NCBI RefSeq assembly: GCF_014805625.2
Contig: NW_023998459.1
Coordinates: 1,669,934-1,733,933, forward strand
DNA length: 64,000 bases
Source of the DNA: Glossina fuscipes
Taxonomy: Eukaryota > Arthropoda > Insecta > Diptera > Glossinidae
Reading direction: 5' to 3'
Of this stretch, positions 22,180 to 34,140 are shown one piece after another. Each line of letters begins with the position of its first letter. Within the stretch, counting starts at the first letter, position 1. The translations under genes and the position numbers were made by a program. The notes beneath the pieces are model-generated. The model made no database searches and had not been told where the DNA came from. It saw only the letters and a program-made list of their open reading frames with translations.

Positions 22180-22935
22180 GATATATAGCAATTTATTCAC
22201 TTCACCATTTATATATCAGCAATATATGGAATTCCTAGATATTATTCATAGATAAATTGTATAAAAACTAAAAATATATTTGCTTGCAAACTATTTTACG
22301 AACGATATAAATTAGCGCAGAATTGTTTTAATTTGTATAACCTCAAAAAAGTAGCGACATATCGTCACAAATTGCTTTGTAAACAGAAATACGGAAACAA
22401 CAGAGAGCTATTAACATTACAAATTCAAAAAAAGAATATGGATATATCAAAAAAAAAGAGGAGGGAAAAACCCTGAGGGAAACAGAGTTCCAGACGGCAG
22501 TTACTTTCCTAACTGAAAGGAAGAACTGAAGTTCCAAGGGGTGTTGCAGTGTTGCCTGCGGACGCTACTAATCTAGAAGAAGAATTGATGAGAGAGAGGG
22601 ACTTGTTCCCGCGCTTTCATTTCAACTTCAATTTGAGGACGCTTATAAACGTTTCGCCCAAAGACCGAAGACGTCTCTACGGTCTCATAGAGATTCATAA
22701 AAACAAATTGTTGTATTTTAAACATATGTAAAAAATATCAGGTTTTTAAAAAAAAAAAAAATAAATAAAGAAATATATATGATTTTATAAGAAAAAAAAA
22801 AAAAAAATTTCGTTTTATTTTACGTTTATAATCACATACAAGGTGGAGGTTTTTTTGGGAAAAACAAATGCATACAAAAAAAATTTTTTCCTTTAATTTT
22901 ATGGTTTTTTCGCTATCAACTCCCTAACAAAAAAA
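22180..22935. other. No recognisable gene; poly-A rich
   Basis: Poly-A runs near 22,748-22,762 and 22,790-22,808. A 60-codon frame at 22,549-22,731 (LEEELMRERDLFPRFHFNF) matches nothing I know. Confidence 0.45.
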
Positions 22936-22941
22936 AAAGAA

Positions 22942-23229
22942 AACAAACTTCTTATGCTGTAGGCCATACACAGTTCACAAAATGATTTGCAGCACTTTGT
23001 ATAAACCAATATTAATAACATTATTTTGTTTCACATGATTAATACAGAACTATGACGGACATAAACACACACAAATTCTACAGTTGTGGCAAAAAAATAA
23101 ATGTAGGTCAACTATTAATGAAGTTAACGTAGGTCAGTGTATCACATAGAAAAAGCACAAAACTGCAAAAACACCGCAAAACTACAATTAACTTTATACA
23201 CTGTAGGGTATATTTGGGAACAACACGCT
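22942..23229. repeat. Right terminal inverted repeat of the Polinton
   Basis: Reverse complement of 8,923-9,258; shared blocks are listed under the left repeat. Inner edge AACAAACTTCTTATGCTGT (22,942); outer edge CAACACGCTTGACGCG (23,221). Confidence 0.7.
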
Positions 23230-23730
23230 TGACGCGAACACTAACTTTTAACGCTCGAGTCCAAAAAGTTCACACGAAAATCATTTGGATCACATCCGGA
23301 CACGTGGAAGGTGGCCCAGCCCATGTAACATTTTTCCATTTATGACATTTCTTTTAGTTATTTGTTCACAGAAATTTTGTTCTTTTTACACACGTAATTT
23401 GTAACAAAAACTAAAAATCAATTATGATGTATAAGTTTCCTGCATCGCTGTACAATCCTTACTTCATAAACTTTTAAATAAATTATTACGTAATAAAAAA
23501 AATTTCCATTATTAAAAAATTTTAATGGTTTTAAAAGCTTTCAGTTGGTATCATTTTTCTTTCCTTCCCTTTTCTGCAAATACTTCCTAAGGCTTCAATC
23601 ACTTTCCAAACTTTAATGTGTGTATTTACATTTCTGATTAATTCCAAGATATTTAAATTGTGTTACGCGTTTTTCAAAAAGAAAAAAAAACGCTTTACAA
23701 GTTTGTCGAAGAATTTTCGTTTAATAACTT

Positions 23731-24600
23731 TAATTTATTTATTTATTTATTTATTCTACTTATACTAGAAACTCAACTAAACAAATAACAGTCGAGTTCA
23801 ACTGGCTCTTAATGCAAAACTTATATTAATTAATAATAGAATTTAGTATAAGTATAATAAAACAAATAAGAAGAAAAAAAAGAAAAAAAAGCATGTACAC
23901 TATCAGCATAGGGACACACTTACAACCGGTACAGCACCAAATTGCAAATGAACCCCTAAACCATCGCAAACATGCATAAGCCTGGCAACCGATAATAAAT
24001 TCTCAATAATTGATTTTCGAAACGTAACGATTTTTTAGGATAAAAGCTAATTTAAATACGACATAGGTAAATCGCGCGTATTAAGCAATGTTGCTTTAAT
24101 GGACTTTAAAGAGTCCGATAACGAGAATAAGTGGTAGACGTCATTTAGGTTCTTGCAAACGACTCTGAGCGGATTGAACAGCTCATAATTAAACTTACAC
24201 CGACTAAGCTTAACCAAGATAAAGTGCCTGGAGAAGCGGTTAGGGACATTAAAGCTTATTTCACCAAGTAATGAAGGCGAGTCAATGGCACCATTTATTA
24301 CTTTAATTAGAAAGGAAACGCCAAGAACAAATCTACGTTTCTCAAGAGACGGTAGGGACAGCAGAAGCAACCTATTTTCATACGGAGGAAGAGAGGCAAT
24401 CGGATCCCAACCCAAATTTCTAAGGGCAAACAGCAAGAATTGCTTTTGAACAGATTCAATTGAAACTACATAGCACCTATATGAAGGAGACCACACAACA
24501 GAGGCATACTCGAGTATGGGTCTAACCAAGCACATGAACAGCCTTTTCGTAATGTAGAGATCATCAAGCTCTTTGGACCACCTTTTTATAAATTATACAA
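23731..24600 (-). mobile_element. CR1/jockey-type LINE 3' portion (copy C)
   Basis: Best copy of the C-terminal part of ORF2. Minus strand frame 24,047-24,535 is open for 162 codons: MCLVRPILEYASVVWSPSYR, IESVQKQFLLFALRNLG, LPPYENRLLLLSLPSLEKRR, then SLLGEISFNVPNRFSRHFIL and NYELFNPLRVVCKNLNDVYH. This is the region after the RT palm and thumb. The 3' UTR contains the phrase ACTTACAACCGGTACA at 23,918-23,933 (shared with copy E) and ends in the TTTA run at 23,731-23,757 (plus strand). 5'-truncated, so no catalytic residues remain. Confidence 0.85.
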
Positions 24601-25680
24601 TGAAGTTTTTCTTAAGCTTTTATTGTAGCGAAAATGTAAAAGTACATTTGAGTTTTCTATATTCTGACGAAAACAGGTTAGAGGCAGTCTTTCTCACAGA
24701 AAGTCATAAGCCCATGGAGACCACTGGTAGGGCACGATATAGAATGTAAGCCCAACATGTAAGTCCATTTGTCTTCATATGGGTTAAAGCACGTGTATTT
24801 CTTTGATGTGATCTTCTGTGGAGTGTCAGACAGCTAAAAAGTGACTAAAGGGTAAACTAAAATTCCTATTGAATAGTCAGACACAAGCGTTACACATTGA
24901 AATTTGCGTTGTGTTACACTTAAGGAGAAAGGAAACAAATGTTAAAATTGGATTAACATGTATATTAGATATTGCACATTTAAAATTCATGTCCGTTGAT
25001 CCTCCGTCTTTGGGATTTTATTCTTCTTGATTTCACATCGCACAATTTAGGCAGTTTACATATTCGCGATTTTTCTGAAACATCATAAAAACAGAAATCT
25101 TCTCTTTTATTAAAATGTACACTCGTTGTGTAACATTGTAGTGTGCATATGACCGTTTATTTATAACGCAATCAAGTAATTCTTTTTTTCCTTCTTGTGT
25201 TCTCCAATCTTGTGGTTAGTCTCTTTTATTTATTCTTAACTTTTCTTTCTAGGAATGCTGTTCCTTTTTTCTTTTTTTTCTTCAGCTATAGGAATCTTTG
25301 TTTTCTGTCTATATTTTTTCTTATTTTTCCTACTTTATTATATATCTTTATTTGAAAGAATTTTTCTGGCAAAGCATAATATTCAATAATTAGAAATGAA
25401 TTCCTTTTGTTGACACTTCGTCATGTTTGCTTGGTTTTCACACACTTGCGTTCGTTGTAACATATTGAACATCAAAAATTTACTTTGCAGCGGCTTTTTT
25501 ATATTCATCACCGAAGGACTTTGCTCATTAGCCATAAACCATAGCAGATAAATCTACAAATTTTTAAAGGCATATTCTAAGGGCAATGCTATAGTACTTG
25601 TAGACAAATGAAAGAAATTGACCAAACGTGTACGAGTATCAAATTATATATATCAAATTAAAATTTTTTTTTTAATACGT
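24600..25680. other. No recognisable gene
   Basis: Pyrimidine-rich plus-strand stretch at 25,180-25,340. No supported gene or named repeat. Confidence 0.5.
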
Positions 25681-25800
25681 TTATAACGCGCAGAACCAAC
25701 TTTCAAAAACCCCGTAAAGTATATAAATCCTTGGCATGTTTCAAATTTGGAATGTATCAAACATGTCCGTCTGTTCGTCTATCTATTTCTATGTCTGGCA
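25680..25800. repeat. Dispersed repeat, family of 3.2 and 26.3 kb
   Basis: CCCCGTAAAGTATATAAATC (25,710) and a nearby CATGTCCGTCTGTTCGTCTA phrase match the CCTACAAAGTATATATATTC and CATGTCCATCCCTCTATGTG phrases of the other copies. Confidence 0.5.
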
Positions 25801-25969
25801 AACTGTGTGGTATCTGTGGTAAACATTTTCCCGTTAACGAACATGAAGTTATTTCTATGGGTAAAGCTGATAAAGAAATGGCAAATGCCGGTGTTCATAA
25901 CGATTAAAGTCTATGATTTTGACCTTAAAATAACAGTTCTCCATTTAATATTATCGAGTTATTCAGCGT

Positions 25970-26225
25970 ATTCCGATGCGCTCATGAAGCGCGCAGAATT
26001 GCCGAAGCCCACCAAATACGTTCATAAGCTTATTGTAATAGTCGATCATATACTAATTATCCATTTTGATTTCAACTGTTTAAAAGTGGTCATTTTGATG
26101 TATATGACAAAGAATGGGTTGGAGAACCAAAGTCCGAAGACAAGGAATTGCAAGTCTTATTAAGCCCATCTCAAACTCTCAAAGAAACTTCGGACAGCTT
26201 AGAGTTGATTAATCAACTGTTTCTC
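25970..26225 (+). pseudogene. Mariner transposase N-terminal fragment
   Basis: A plus-strand frame contains ARRIAEAHQI (near 25,988), then FQLFKSGHFDVYDKEWVGEP (26,072-26,131) and KELQVLLSPSQTLKETSD. This follows the mariner pattern of a helix-turn-helix half followed by RFKSGDFDVEDKER.G.PK..ED.EL..LL and QTQEELA. No catalytic domain follows, so it is a truncated relic. Flanked on both sides by the dispersed repeat of 25.7/26.3 kb. Confidence 0.65.
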
Positions 26226-26289
26226 TTTTAACTTCTCTTATAATTGTATTAGAACGAGTAACTTTCAGTTTTTGTAAACTCCACTGTAA

Positions 26290-26430
26290 GATGGAGGTAT
26301 ATTCATCTTGTTTTTTTTCCAAAATACATGTAAACTCCCAAAAGTAAGCTTCAAAGACCCTATAAGGTATATATATTCGTGATTATCGTGAAATTGTGAG
26401 ATGATTTAACCATGTCCATCCCTCTATGTG
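26290..26430. repeat. Dispersed repeat, family of 3.2 and 25.7 kb
   Basis: AAGACCCTATAAGGTATATA (26,355) then TATTCGTGATTATCGTG and CATGTCCATCCCTCTATGTG. Same phrase order as at 3,270-3,330. Confidence 0.55.
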
Positions 26431-27239
26431 TCTGTATGGTGTGTCTTGTTCGCCCACTCCTGGTTGTAAAAATGAAGGTATCAAATCCAAATTTAATAGA
26501 AACATTGGAAATTTCTGCACGCAGGTTCGTGTTGAAAATTGGCCAATTTCGTCAGAGCAAAATTGCCCAACGGAGCGTAATTAAACGCAGCTCAGTTTTT
26601 TTTTCACAAAAATTTTTAGATTTTCGCTCGTTAGTCGGAAGTTATTAAAGTTAGAACTCTCAAATTTCTCACATTTACTTTACAAAATATTCTAATCTTT
26701 ACGTCCGAAAATAGAACCAATCGACCATGCCCACACAAAATTATGAGTAACTAAATTTTATTTTTTTCCATTTTTTGAGGTTTTATGCTTATATATCTCA
26801 AGGCAAACAAGACCGAATGTTTAAAACTATGTTGTGCACTCCTCAAATGGAAATAGAAAAAGAGTTAATGTTAAAATAAGTATCGCAGACACCGTGATTT
26901 ATTTTTTATTAATAATACCATCGATATGGGTATCAAATAAAATAACATGGAGAGTAGAACGCGAAAACCTTAGTAGTGGATATGCGAGATTTGGCACCCG
27001 CCGAATATAATTTTCTTACTTGTTTCTCTTTAGTTTGTTGTTAAATTTTTATTGATATCCGTTTACGCCACGCCTTATTTTTTTACTTCGAGTGAGTAGA
27101 TAATGTAATCTGATCAAATAGGCCTTTAACCAAAGGTTTGAAGGTTATTCACGTGTCAGTGCGGCCGTCAAAACGATGGTTGCACGAATTATCCTCATCA
27201 CTTAAGTGAAGTTGGGAATATGACTAGCAATCCATTATC

Positions 27240-27620
27240 ATAAAGTAATAAAGAGACCGGAGGATCCGAAATGAAATTGTTAAGGGCGAAGAGTAAAAAT
27301 CGCTTCTGAATTGATTCTATTCAGTCAACATAACACATGCGATAAGCCGGCCATATGTCGGAGGTATATTCGATTACTGGTCTTATTAGGCAGTGTAGTC
27401 GTTTTGTGATAGAGCTCTCTGTACCCTCGTTTGATAATTCTTGAGACATACCCAGCTTTATTCAGAGAAGTATTTATATGTTGATGAGAATTCTTTGGGC
27501 AAATAAACGTCTAAATCTACGAAAGAATCTACGCTTTCCAGTTTATATGAATTACCGATATGTGGCATGTAGTAAGGCACTTCTTTAAAAGACATAAAAT
27601 GAAATGAACACTATCTGGCT
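27240..27620 (-). mobile_element. CR1/jockey-type LINE fragment (copy D)
   Basis: Minus strand from about 27,390 reads HCLIRPVIEYTSDIWPAYRM, CYVD, stop, then IESIQKRFLLFALNNF. This is colinear with MCLVRPILEYASVVWSPSYR...IESVQKQFLLFALRNL of copy C. More diverged than C, with an internal stop. Confidence 0.7.
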
Positions 27621-28699
27621 AAGTTATCTTAGTCACCTAGCTTGAAAGAGATAAGAGTACGGTTTGAAGTTTGACCAAGAGGACAGTTTGCTATCATCAG
27701 CGGGCGTTTACACACGACTTAACTAAATTACCGAAGGGAATCCATTGAAGTACGGAGCCAATAAGCAGGAATCTCAGTAAATGAGTTCGCGGGACATCAC
27801 CTCAAATTCTTCAGACGTGATGAAGTCAAAAAGCACTCTACATGATCTACTATTATTTGCTTTTTTATTGTAACGTGGAAGCCATTAAGGCCAATTATAA
27901 TAGATTGCAAAGTCCACCACAGGTGCAATAACGCAAGATGTTCTTAAACAATTGAAAGGAAAAAAGGGTGAATTGAAGGTAAAGACAACAAAAAAAATAT
28001 GAAACGGAATGAACCATAAGGAAGAAACAAGCAATGATGTGTGCAATAAAAAAGAGGCAAGAACCAAGAAGGTAACTAGACTGGTGTACAAGGAAATAAC
28101 ACACACTCCAACCACACCTCCCTTCCTATACGAAATAACTAGCTAATCTCATAGTTAGCGAGAAATGTTAAAAGTCTACATTTGTATGTGAGATAAAAGT
28201 TTCTTAATTCTCTCCACTTCGCTGGCAGGAAATCATTGCTCTTATAACTTACCTGAAAGTATTTGGCCGAAGAACACGTAACTCGAGGAGTCAACAATAG
28301 GTTATTGCAGATTGATCTACTAAAAGAAAAGAGATTAAATAGCTCGTTTGGTTCATACCATGTTATAATATTGTAGAGCTTAAGCAGAAGAATAATTAAC
28401 GATTACACAATATCCTTAATTTTCTCACGTTTGAAGTATTCGTAGAGCTATAAAATTCTAGGGCATAAATTATATACGTGTTAAGATAAAAGCGATTCGA
28501 TTTCAAAAAGTATGATGGAAAAGAGAAGGACTGAGGCTTAAATTTTAATTACTTATAATTAAGTCGATCAGAAGTGTAAGAAACACTTGCGTGGTCAACC
28601 TAAGTGAGCCGGTAACTAATGCCGTGGTAGTGTGGCGAGCAAGGGACTTCGGAAGAATTAGATGATTTCACTTATGTTTATTTCTCTATTTTATTTACA

Positions 28700-30430
28700 C
28701 ATGAACTTTAGCTAAAATAATTTAACAGCCGAATTCAGGAATAAATCTTTTGCTCATTTTTTTTTTAATGATCATTAGAACGAAATTGTAATAAGAACAA
28801 ATTTCAATAAGAGAGAGCGAGAGAAAGAGAGAGAGAGATAAAGTGTGTACATCTAACACAGAGGCACACTTAAAGCCGGTGCATCCCCAAGTTATGAGTG
28901 GACCCCTACGCCGTTGCATATACGCAAAAATTTTCCAACCAATAATAGTAAACAAATCTAGTTCATCCTCGAATTGTGATGTTGAGATTGTAACTTAATT
29001 TAAATACGTCGTGGGAACATCGCTCGTATTAAAAAGAGTTGATTTGGTAGAACTGAAATGATCAGACATTGGAATTAAAGTGTAGATCGCCTTTTACAAT
29101 TTTTGCACAGGACTCTGAATGGATTGAAAAGCTCATTATTATATTTGTATTGGGTAGAAATGATTGACTTTTCCGAATATAAATTTTCTAGAGAAACGGT
29201 TTGGAACATTAAAGTTCGTCGTTCCAAGTAAAGTTGATGAACCGATAGTAACATTTATTAATTTAATTAGGAAGGAAACCTAAGGAAGGATACCTTTTTC
29301 AAGTGCCGTTAAAGCTAATAAAAGCAATCTTCTTTCATAAGGAGGCAAAGACACAAACAGGCCTCCTCCCAAATTCCTGAAGGCAAAGAGCAGGCATTGC
29401 TTTCGTGCGGATTCTATTGAATCTATGTAGCAGACAGATCATACAACAGAGTCGTATTCAAGTGTTGGTCTCCAAGCTCATATATAGCTTTTCGGGAACA
29501 TAAAGGTCATCAAATTCTTTGGGACACCGTCTAATAAACCGATGTATTGACCTAGGTGAATGTGCAGAATAAAACATAGTTTTTGATCAAAACTTAAGAT
29601 CACGATCGAATCTACATTTTCCAATTTATGCGAATTGATGAAATACTCACCAGTGGATGAAGTCCCGCTTAAGAATGGAAGCTTCTTTAACTTTTTTAGA
29701 TTTAATTCCACAAAATTTAATGACCACCAAATCCAAACAATCTAAGTTAGATTGAAGAAGCTTTCATGGAAAAGAAAGAAATTTAACCTCGTGAGTATAC
29801 ACTAAGATACGGCTGGATAGGCCTTGATGTACACATCACATTAAATAATTTATTATAAAGAGCTTATCTCTGCAGCTATGGCTAAATAAAAACCTTTACT
29901 AAAAGTAATGTGTACGAAATCCGTGCGCAGTCCGTTTGATAAAGCCTTGAAAACAAAGGAAGTTAGCTCTAAGAAATTCGTAACAGAAAGCCATGTTGAT
30001 GCGGAGAAATAGACGATATGACCACGAAAACTAATTGATGAATAACAATTCTTAACTTGGCAAAGCCTCTACAGTTCTCTACGCAATGTCTATCTACATA
30101 TTTGTGAAGTGGAACGCAGTTATGCTTCCAGCACAAAACAAAACCACCTAATTTAGGAGAATGATTATAAAAATTTGAAATGACACCCACATATGTTATC
30201 CCAGCATGATTTGAGTATTCTTAATGGAATGCCATCAAGTCCTGGCACCCAACTATATTTCAACGACCCTCTGCCTTTTAATACGTCGTTTTCTGTTATG
30301 ACCGTATTCGGAATTAAAATCGAATTAATGATTTGGTATTGGTAATTATCAGTCAAATTGGAATCAGCGTACTTATTTCGTCGCTTTACTGTTGTTAGAA
30401 CAAGAATGCAACTCTGTATCGACAAAAGGG
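28700..30430 (-). mobile_element. CR1/jockey-type LINE (copy E), RT region present
   Basis: Minus strand from the 5' side: DVLKGRGSLKYSWVPGLDGI (about 30,240-30,300) and PLRILKSCWDNICG, the RT entry block. Then HKYVDRHCVENCRGFAKLRI and SPHQHGFLLR (29,972-30,100), the RT segment with the GF..GRST region. The post-RT block follows (about 29,100-29,500; decayed equivalents of FLLFALRNL and LLLALPSLEKRR). The 3' UTR carries ACTTAAAGCCGGTGCATCCC (28,868-28,887), matching copy C. The YADD region is not identifiable. A GA-rich run lies at 28,811-28,840. Dead. Confidence 0.75.
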
Positions 30431-31660
30431 CTGTGAAGCTTTCGCGGGAGGCAAGTCAATTTTTGACACTGGAGAAGAAATCAAGATGGTGCGAGTTTGG
30501 ACGAAAAAAGGTTGAATTATTATTAATTCCATAAATTGAAAGTGATTTCGTTGTTCAAATTTTTCTGTTCATTGAGAAACGTTGCCTAAAGAATATTTGA
30601 ATTGTAAATAGTAAGTTATTGTTGTTGTTTTATATGAATGAAATGTTAAAAAAAAGATAGATAGATAGATAATTTCTGGAAATATATGATACGGAACTGA
30701 AAACAAAAAAGAAAAATTGTATTTTCTGTGAATCTATGACAACACAAAATTATAACAGCATTGCCAACGAATAAGAAATCTATGTTGACACACAAAGAAG
30801 ATCGCATATTAACAATAGCACAGTTAAAAAAATAAAATCTTTCGGCTTTTGGCTTTGATCTTTTATTGGCCGTACGGTGTGCCGACGTGATAATCAATTA
30901 AGGATACGGTAGAAATGGATCCGCACTCGCTGATACTAGCGTTTTATCCCCGAATATACCGTCGACGTTGGTGATGTTATCAACATTTATAATTGCTCAG
31001 AAATCGTTAGACGATATCTTTGTGTCTCTTTCTACTTTATAGCCTTTGGCTTGGTGACAGCTAAAGCGACCAATAAACTAGTGATTGCTCGTGCGATCAA
31101 AGCTGAAAAGGAATATTTGGGTTGGTCTCTGTTAAGGCAGCATTTAATGCGGCACTGTGGACAAATCACTTTGGAAATATATGCTCATTTACATGTATAT
31201 CTATTTAGCATATCTTACCTCGCACTAGGCCACTCAACGCATTAGTATAAATACGAATAGCACAGTTATCAGCAGTTCTAGCGATAAAAATGGTGCCCCC
31301 CATCATCGGAAGGCTTCCTGCCAAACAAACAGTAAACATTTAGCTTCAATAAGCATAGTTCGGCGCATTTTAGAAAGAATTATGATTTTATACGACCTTA
31401 TTCTTTCCTTATATGTAACTATTTTCCCGAAACATGTTAGTGCCGTCACCTATATTTGTATTAATTGTACTTGTATTAAATGATTTATGTATAGCAATTT
31501 CATCTTATATATAAAAGTTTATATTCATATACATATTTACTTATAGTTACATCCAGATATAAATACGTACTTACAATTAAATAATTAAACGATAACTCTT
31601 ATGCATTATAATTTATATAATAAATTCTGTATAAAATACAGAGGAAAAAATAAATGTCAA
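30430..31660. other. No recognisable gene
   Basis: A GATA microsatellite at 30,656-30,671 (minus TATC). Open frames at 30,646-30,897 (-) and 31,051-31,245 (+) match nothing known. Confidence 0.5.
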
Positions 31661-31770
31661 ATATATAAATGTTTTATTATGAAAGGAAAGCTATCTAGGG
31701 GTCTTTGGACCCAACTTCGGGATCCCCTACAAAGTATTTAACAAATTTATTGAAGTGCATCGGGCAAGTG
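31660..31770. repeat. Dispersed repeat, family of 57.8/58.4/61.9 kb
   Basis: Phrase TTATTATGAAAGGAAAGC followed by GGGGTCTTTGGACCC and ACTTCGGGATCCCCTACAAA. It parallels GAGAGGAAAGTAG...TCTTCGGACCCTACTTCGGC at 61,904-61,944. Confidence 0.6.
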
Positions 31771-32519
31771 TTTCGAAGGGAGGTACACAATAGCTCTATC
31801 AAATTCTGGAGTGTGCTCATTCAGCCTGAATTATCACTGCAATACAAAGAACTTTTATAACACCACCACTGTAATCTAGTCGATCTATCCTGAAAACATG
31901 AAAAGGGTTGAGGAAAAACTTCCTCTAAAATCTTAAAGGACGACATAGCCATATGTTAAGATGTAGCTTATTTGAAATTACTAATGAAGTTTATATTAAC
32001 ATATGAGGCTTTTGCAACAAGATAAATTTTTATGTCATCAACTGAAGATTCCGTCGCCATCCTTGACTCGAATATTGCTTTCAGAAGGAGGCATTATTCG
32101 TAGTTGCAGCATTTGAAATTAAGAACAGAGAATTTTGCGTTGGGAAGAAACGGAGGAAGTGGCTATGCTTGCTCATGAAGCTTATGTCATTTGGTGCTCA
32201 GCAGACGCAGCAAAGTAAACAGGGGAGAGAAAGATTTATTATTCTTTTTAATGTTTTTTAGACTAATGTGATCACCAAGAAGAAATCGCCTTTCAGCATT
32301 AGTGAAACTGACACAAAGAAGGTTGATGTGCTTATTAATATTACCAGCTAAGTTCACGAAGGTTATTATTTTTGAAGGCAAGGAGGGAGCGTTCAGTATC
32401 AGGTTGGGCACCTTTACCGGACTCACCCATAACAGATCCACATGCTGCGTTTTTGAAAATAAAAAAGCAACATGACTAAATGTAAAATTTTTATGCGAAG
32501 CTGGAGAAGAAGATCCACA

Positions 32520-32810
32520 AGTTACGCTACAAATTGCCCCTTTGAGAAGAATCTGAGTGCTCTATGTAACGACACGCATCGACTAATGTTTCAATTTTTT
32601 CAAACTTTGCAAACAATATTGTGAGTTCTTTACCGATCTTCGAAAAAATGTTTTTTGTATCCATGAAAAGAATACAAAAATTTATGTGTAACTTTTTGCA
32701 GTCGAGACAAGAACAACGTCGTCCCTTTGCTGGATCTAAGATTGTGTGTATAACGTGGCCAGTGGTACCATCACATATGGCGTGGCAGTTTGCTCTCAAA
32801 GCCAGCAAGT
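32520..32810 (-). pseudogene. Probable LINE ORF1 (gag-like) fragment
   Basis: Minus strand open frame with NCHAICDGTTGHVIHTIL, then GRRCSCLDCKKLHINFCILF and KNIFSKIGKELTILFAKFEK. The Cys/His spacing followed by WSCxxC-like and a coiled segment resembles the zinc-finger/PHD-like ORF1 of CR1-type LINEs. It lies 2.1 kb upstream, on the same strand, of LINE copy E, so could be the same element with later insertions between. Assignment is by pattern only. Confidence 0.45.
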
Positions 32811-33519
32811 AATGAAGCGATTAGTGTGTCGGTGTAGATGAAGGCGTCGTGATGTGAATAAAAATTCCACGTAAGAGTAAGGCAGACAAAGGAGAATTTT
32901 TCGAAAGAGGAAAAAAAGCAACAAAAGCTTATCGAAATATCTGCAATTGCAATGGATCTGCACACAAAATTTTTCCTTAAAAGCATCAATTGAATATAGA
33001 GACTTTGTTTTGGATTTAAAAATCTATGAAATATTTTGTATTAACATAAATTGAAATCCTTTGATGGCACCTGCAATGCGTCCGTTGGTGCTGAGAATTA
33101 AATTTGAGTATTTGATGTAATCATCAGAGGGACATTTAATATACTTTTGGTTTAACCATACTAAATTCTAGGGTGCAAGCTTTTAATACTTTGAGAGATA
33201 ATGACCAATGACCTGATTTTATCACATGGTGTATATCGTGCACCTCTTGATACAAATATCGCTGTCCAAGAAAGCGCTGCCATTTAAGCGTCATTATTCA
33301 TGGTGGAAACTTTAGCAATTTAGAGTGGCGCGTTCTAAATTGGACAAAAAAGTAATAACGATGCAACTCGCGCATTTTTTGATGTTTTGGGCTACACAAG
33401 ACCAACAGAGGGAGAAATCGTTGTCAATCACATTACGCGTAAGTTTACAGGACTTTATTGCAATATATCTGCTATTCTTATAAGCAGATTTCACACAGCA
33501 ATCTAAGTGCCAGCGCAAA

Positions 33520-34140
33520 ATTGTCGGAAAAATGCCTGCCCAACAGTTTTAAGATTCTCAAAATATGAAGTAACCATTTATTACATTCTTCTTACACATG
33601 ATTTTGCGTCAACCCTTGAAAGCCATCATTTTACAAATACAAGGTAGTTTGTTATTATTACTATAATAATTTTAGTCAGAAAATCAATTCTAAGACTAAA
33701 GTCTTAAAGCACTGGCATCTAAGGCTTTCGGCTTTATTAAAACTCTACCGCACTTGAGATTTGAACCCACGACAATTGAGGTACTAGTCAAAACCAATTT
33801 TCGCTTTTACCTGAGACCACGGTCATGCTAAGCAAGTCTATCAAACTACTCACCTTTCATGAAAGATGGACAATGGGCGAGGCAGCGTGCTTTTCTTGAG
33901 CGGGGTAATGTTGGCATGCAGCATGTTAGCTTTCAGACATAATGCAAACAAAGAGACAGACTATTAAAATATTGGTTTAAAAACAATCTTTGGGCACCAT
34001 ACAATAAGAGAACGAAACAAAGCTTGGAAGGATTCAAAGCATAGTTCTTAGAAAATTTTATCCAAAAAAATATTTATAAGCGCTATTGCCAAATTGCCAA
34101 AATTTAAGCAAAATCGGAAATTTTCAGAAAAGATTTGATG
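33520..34140. other. No recognisable gene
   Basis: Stops on both strands. May include upstream copia sequence, not identifiable. Confidence 0.45.

Larger units (their letters stand above)
8923..23229. mobile_element. Decayed Maverick/Polinton with terminal inverted repeats
   Basis: Seen: a long inverted repeat (8,923-9,258 versus 22,942-23,229) encloses 14.3 kb. Between its arms are remnants of six hallmark Polinton/adintovirus-like genes: polymerase B tail, adenain-type protease, PLA2-domain protein, packaging ATPase, integrase and capsid. The arrangement is coherent: polB (+) runs toward protease (-), protease and PLA2 protein are co-oriented, and the ATPase is divergent with its start about 50 bp from the PLA2 gene start. 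Known: intact Polintons are 15-20 kb with long inverted repeats and 6-bp target duplications. Most of polB is missing, which would explain a shorter length. I could not define exact outer ends or a target duplication. The internal gap 12-18.5 kb holds unrecognised sequence, a second repeat and apparent host exons. Confidence 0.75.

Noticed and set aside
25747..26163. 138-codon ORF as a membrane protein
   Set aside because: Another frame of the same stretch encodes recognisable mariner transposase N-terminus, so this frame is a shadow plus flanking repeat.
28801..28860. GA-rich tract as a GAGA-factor promoter element
   Set aside because: It lies in the 3' UTR of a dead LINE; no gene start nearby supports a promoter.
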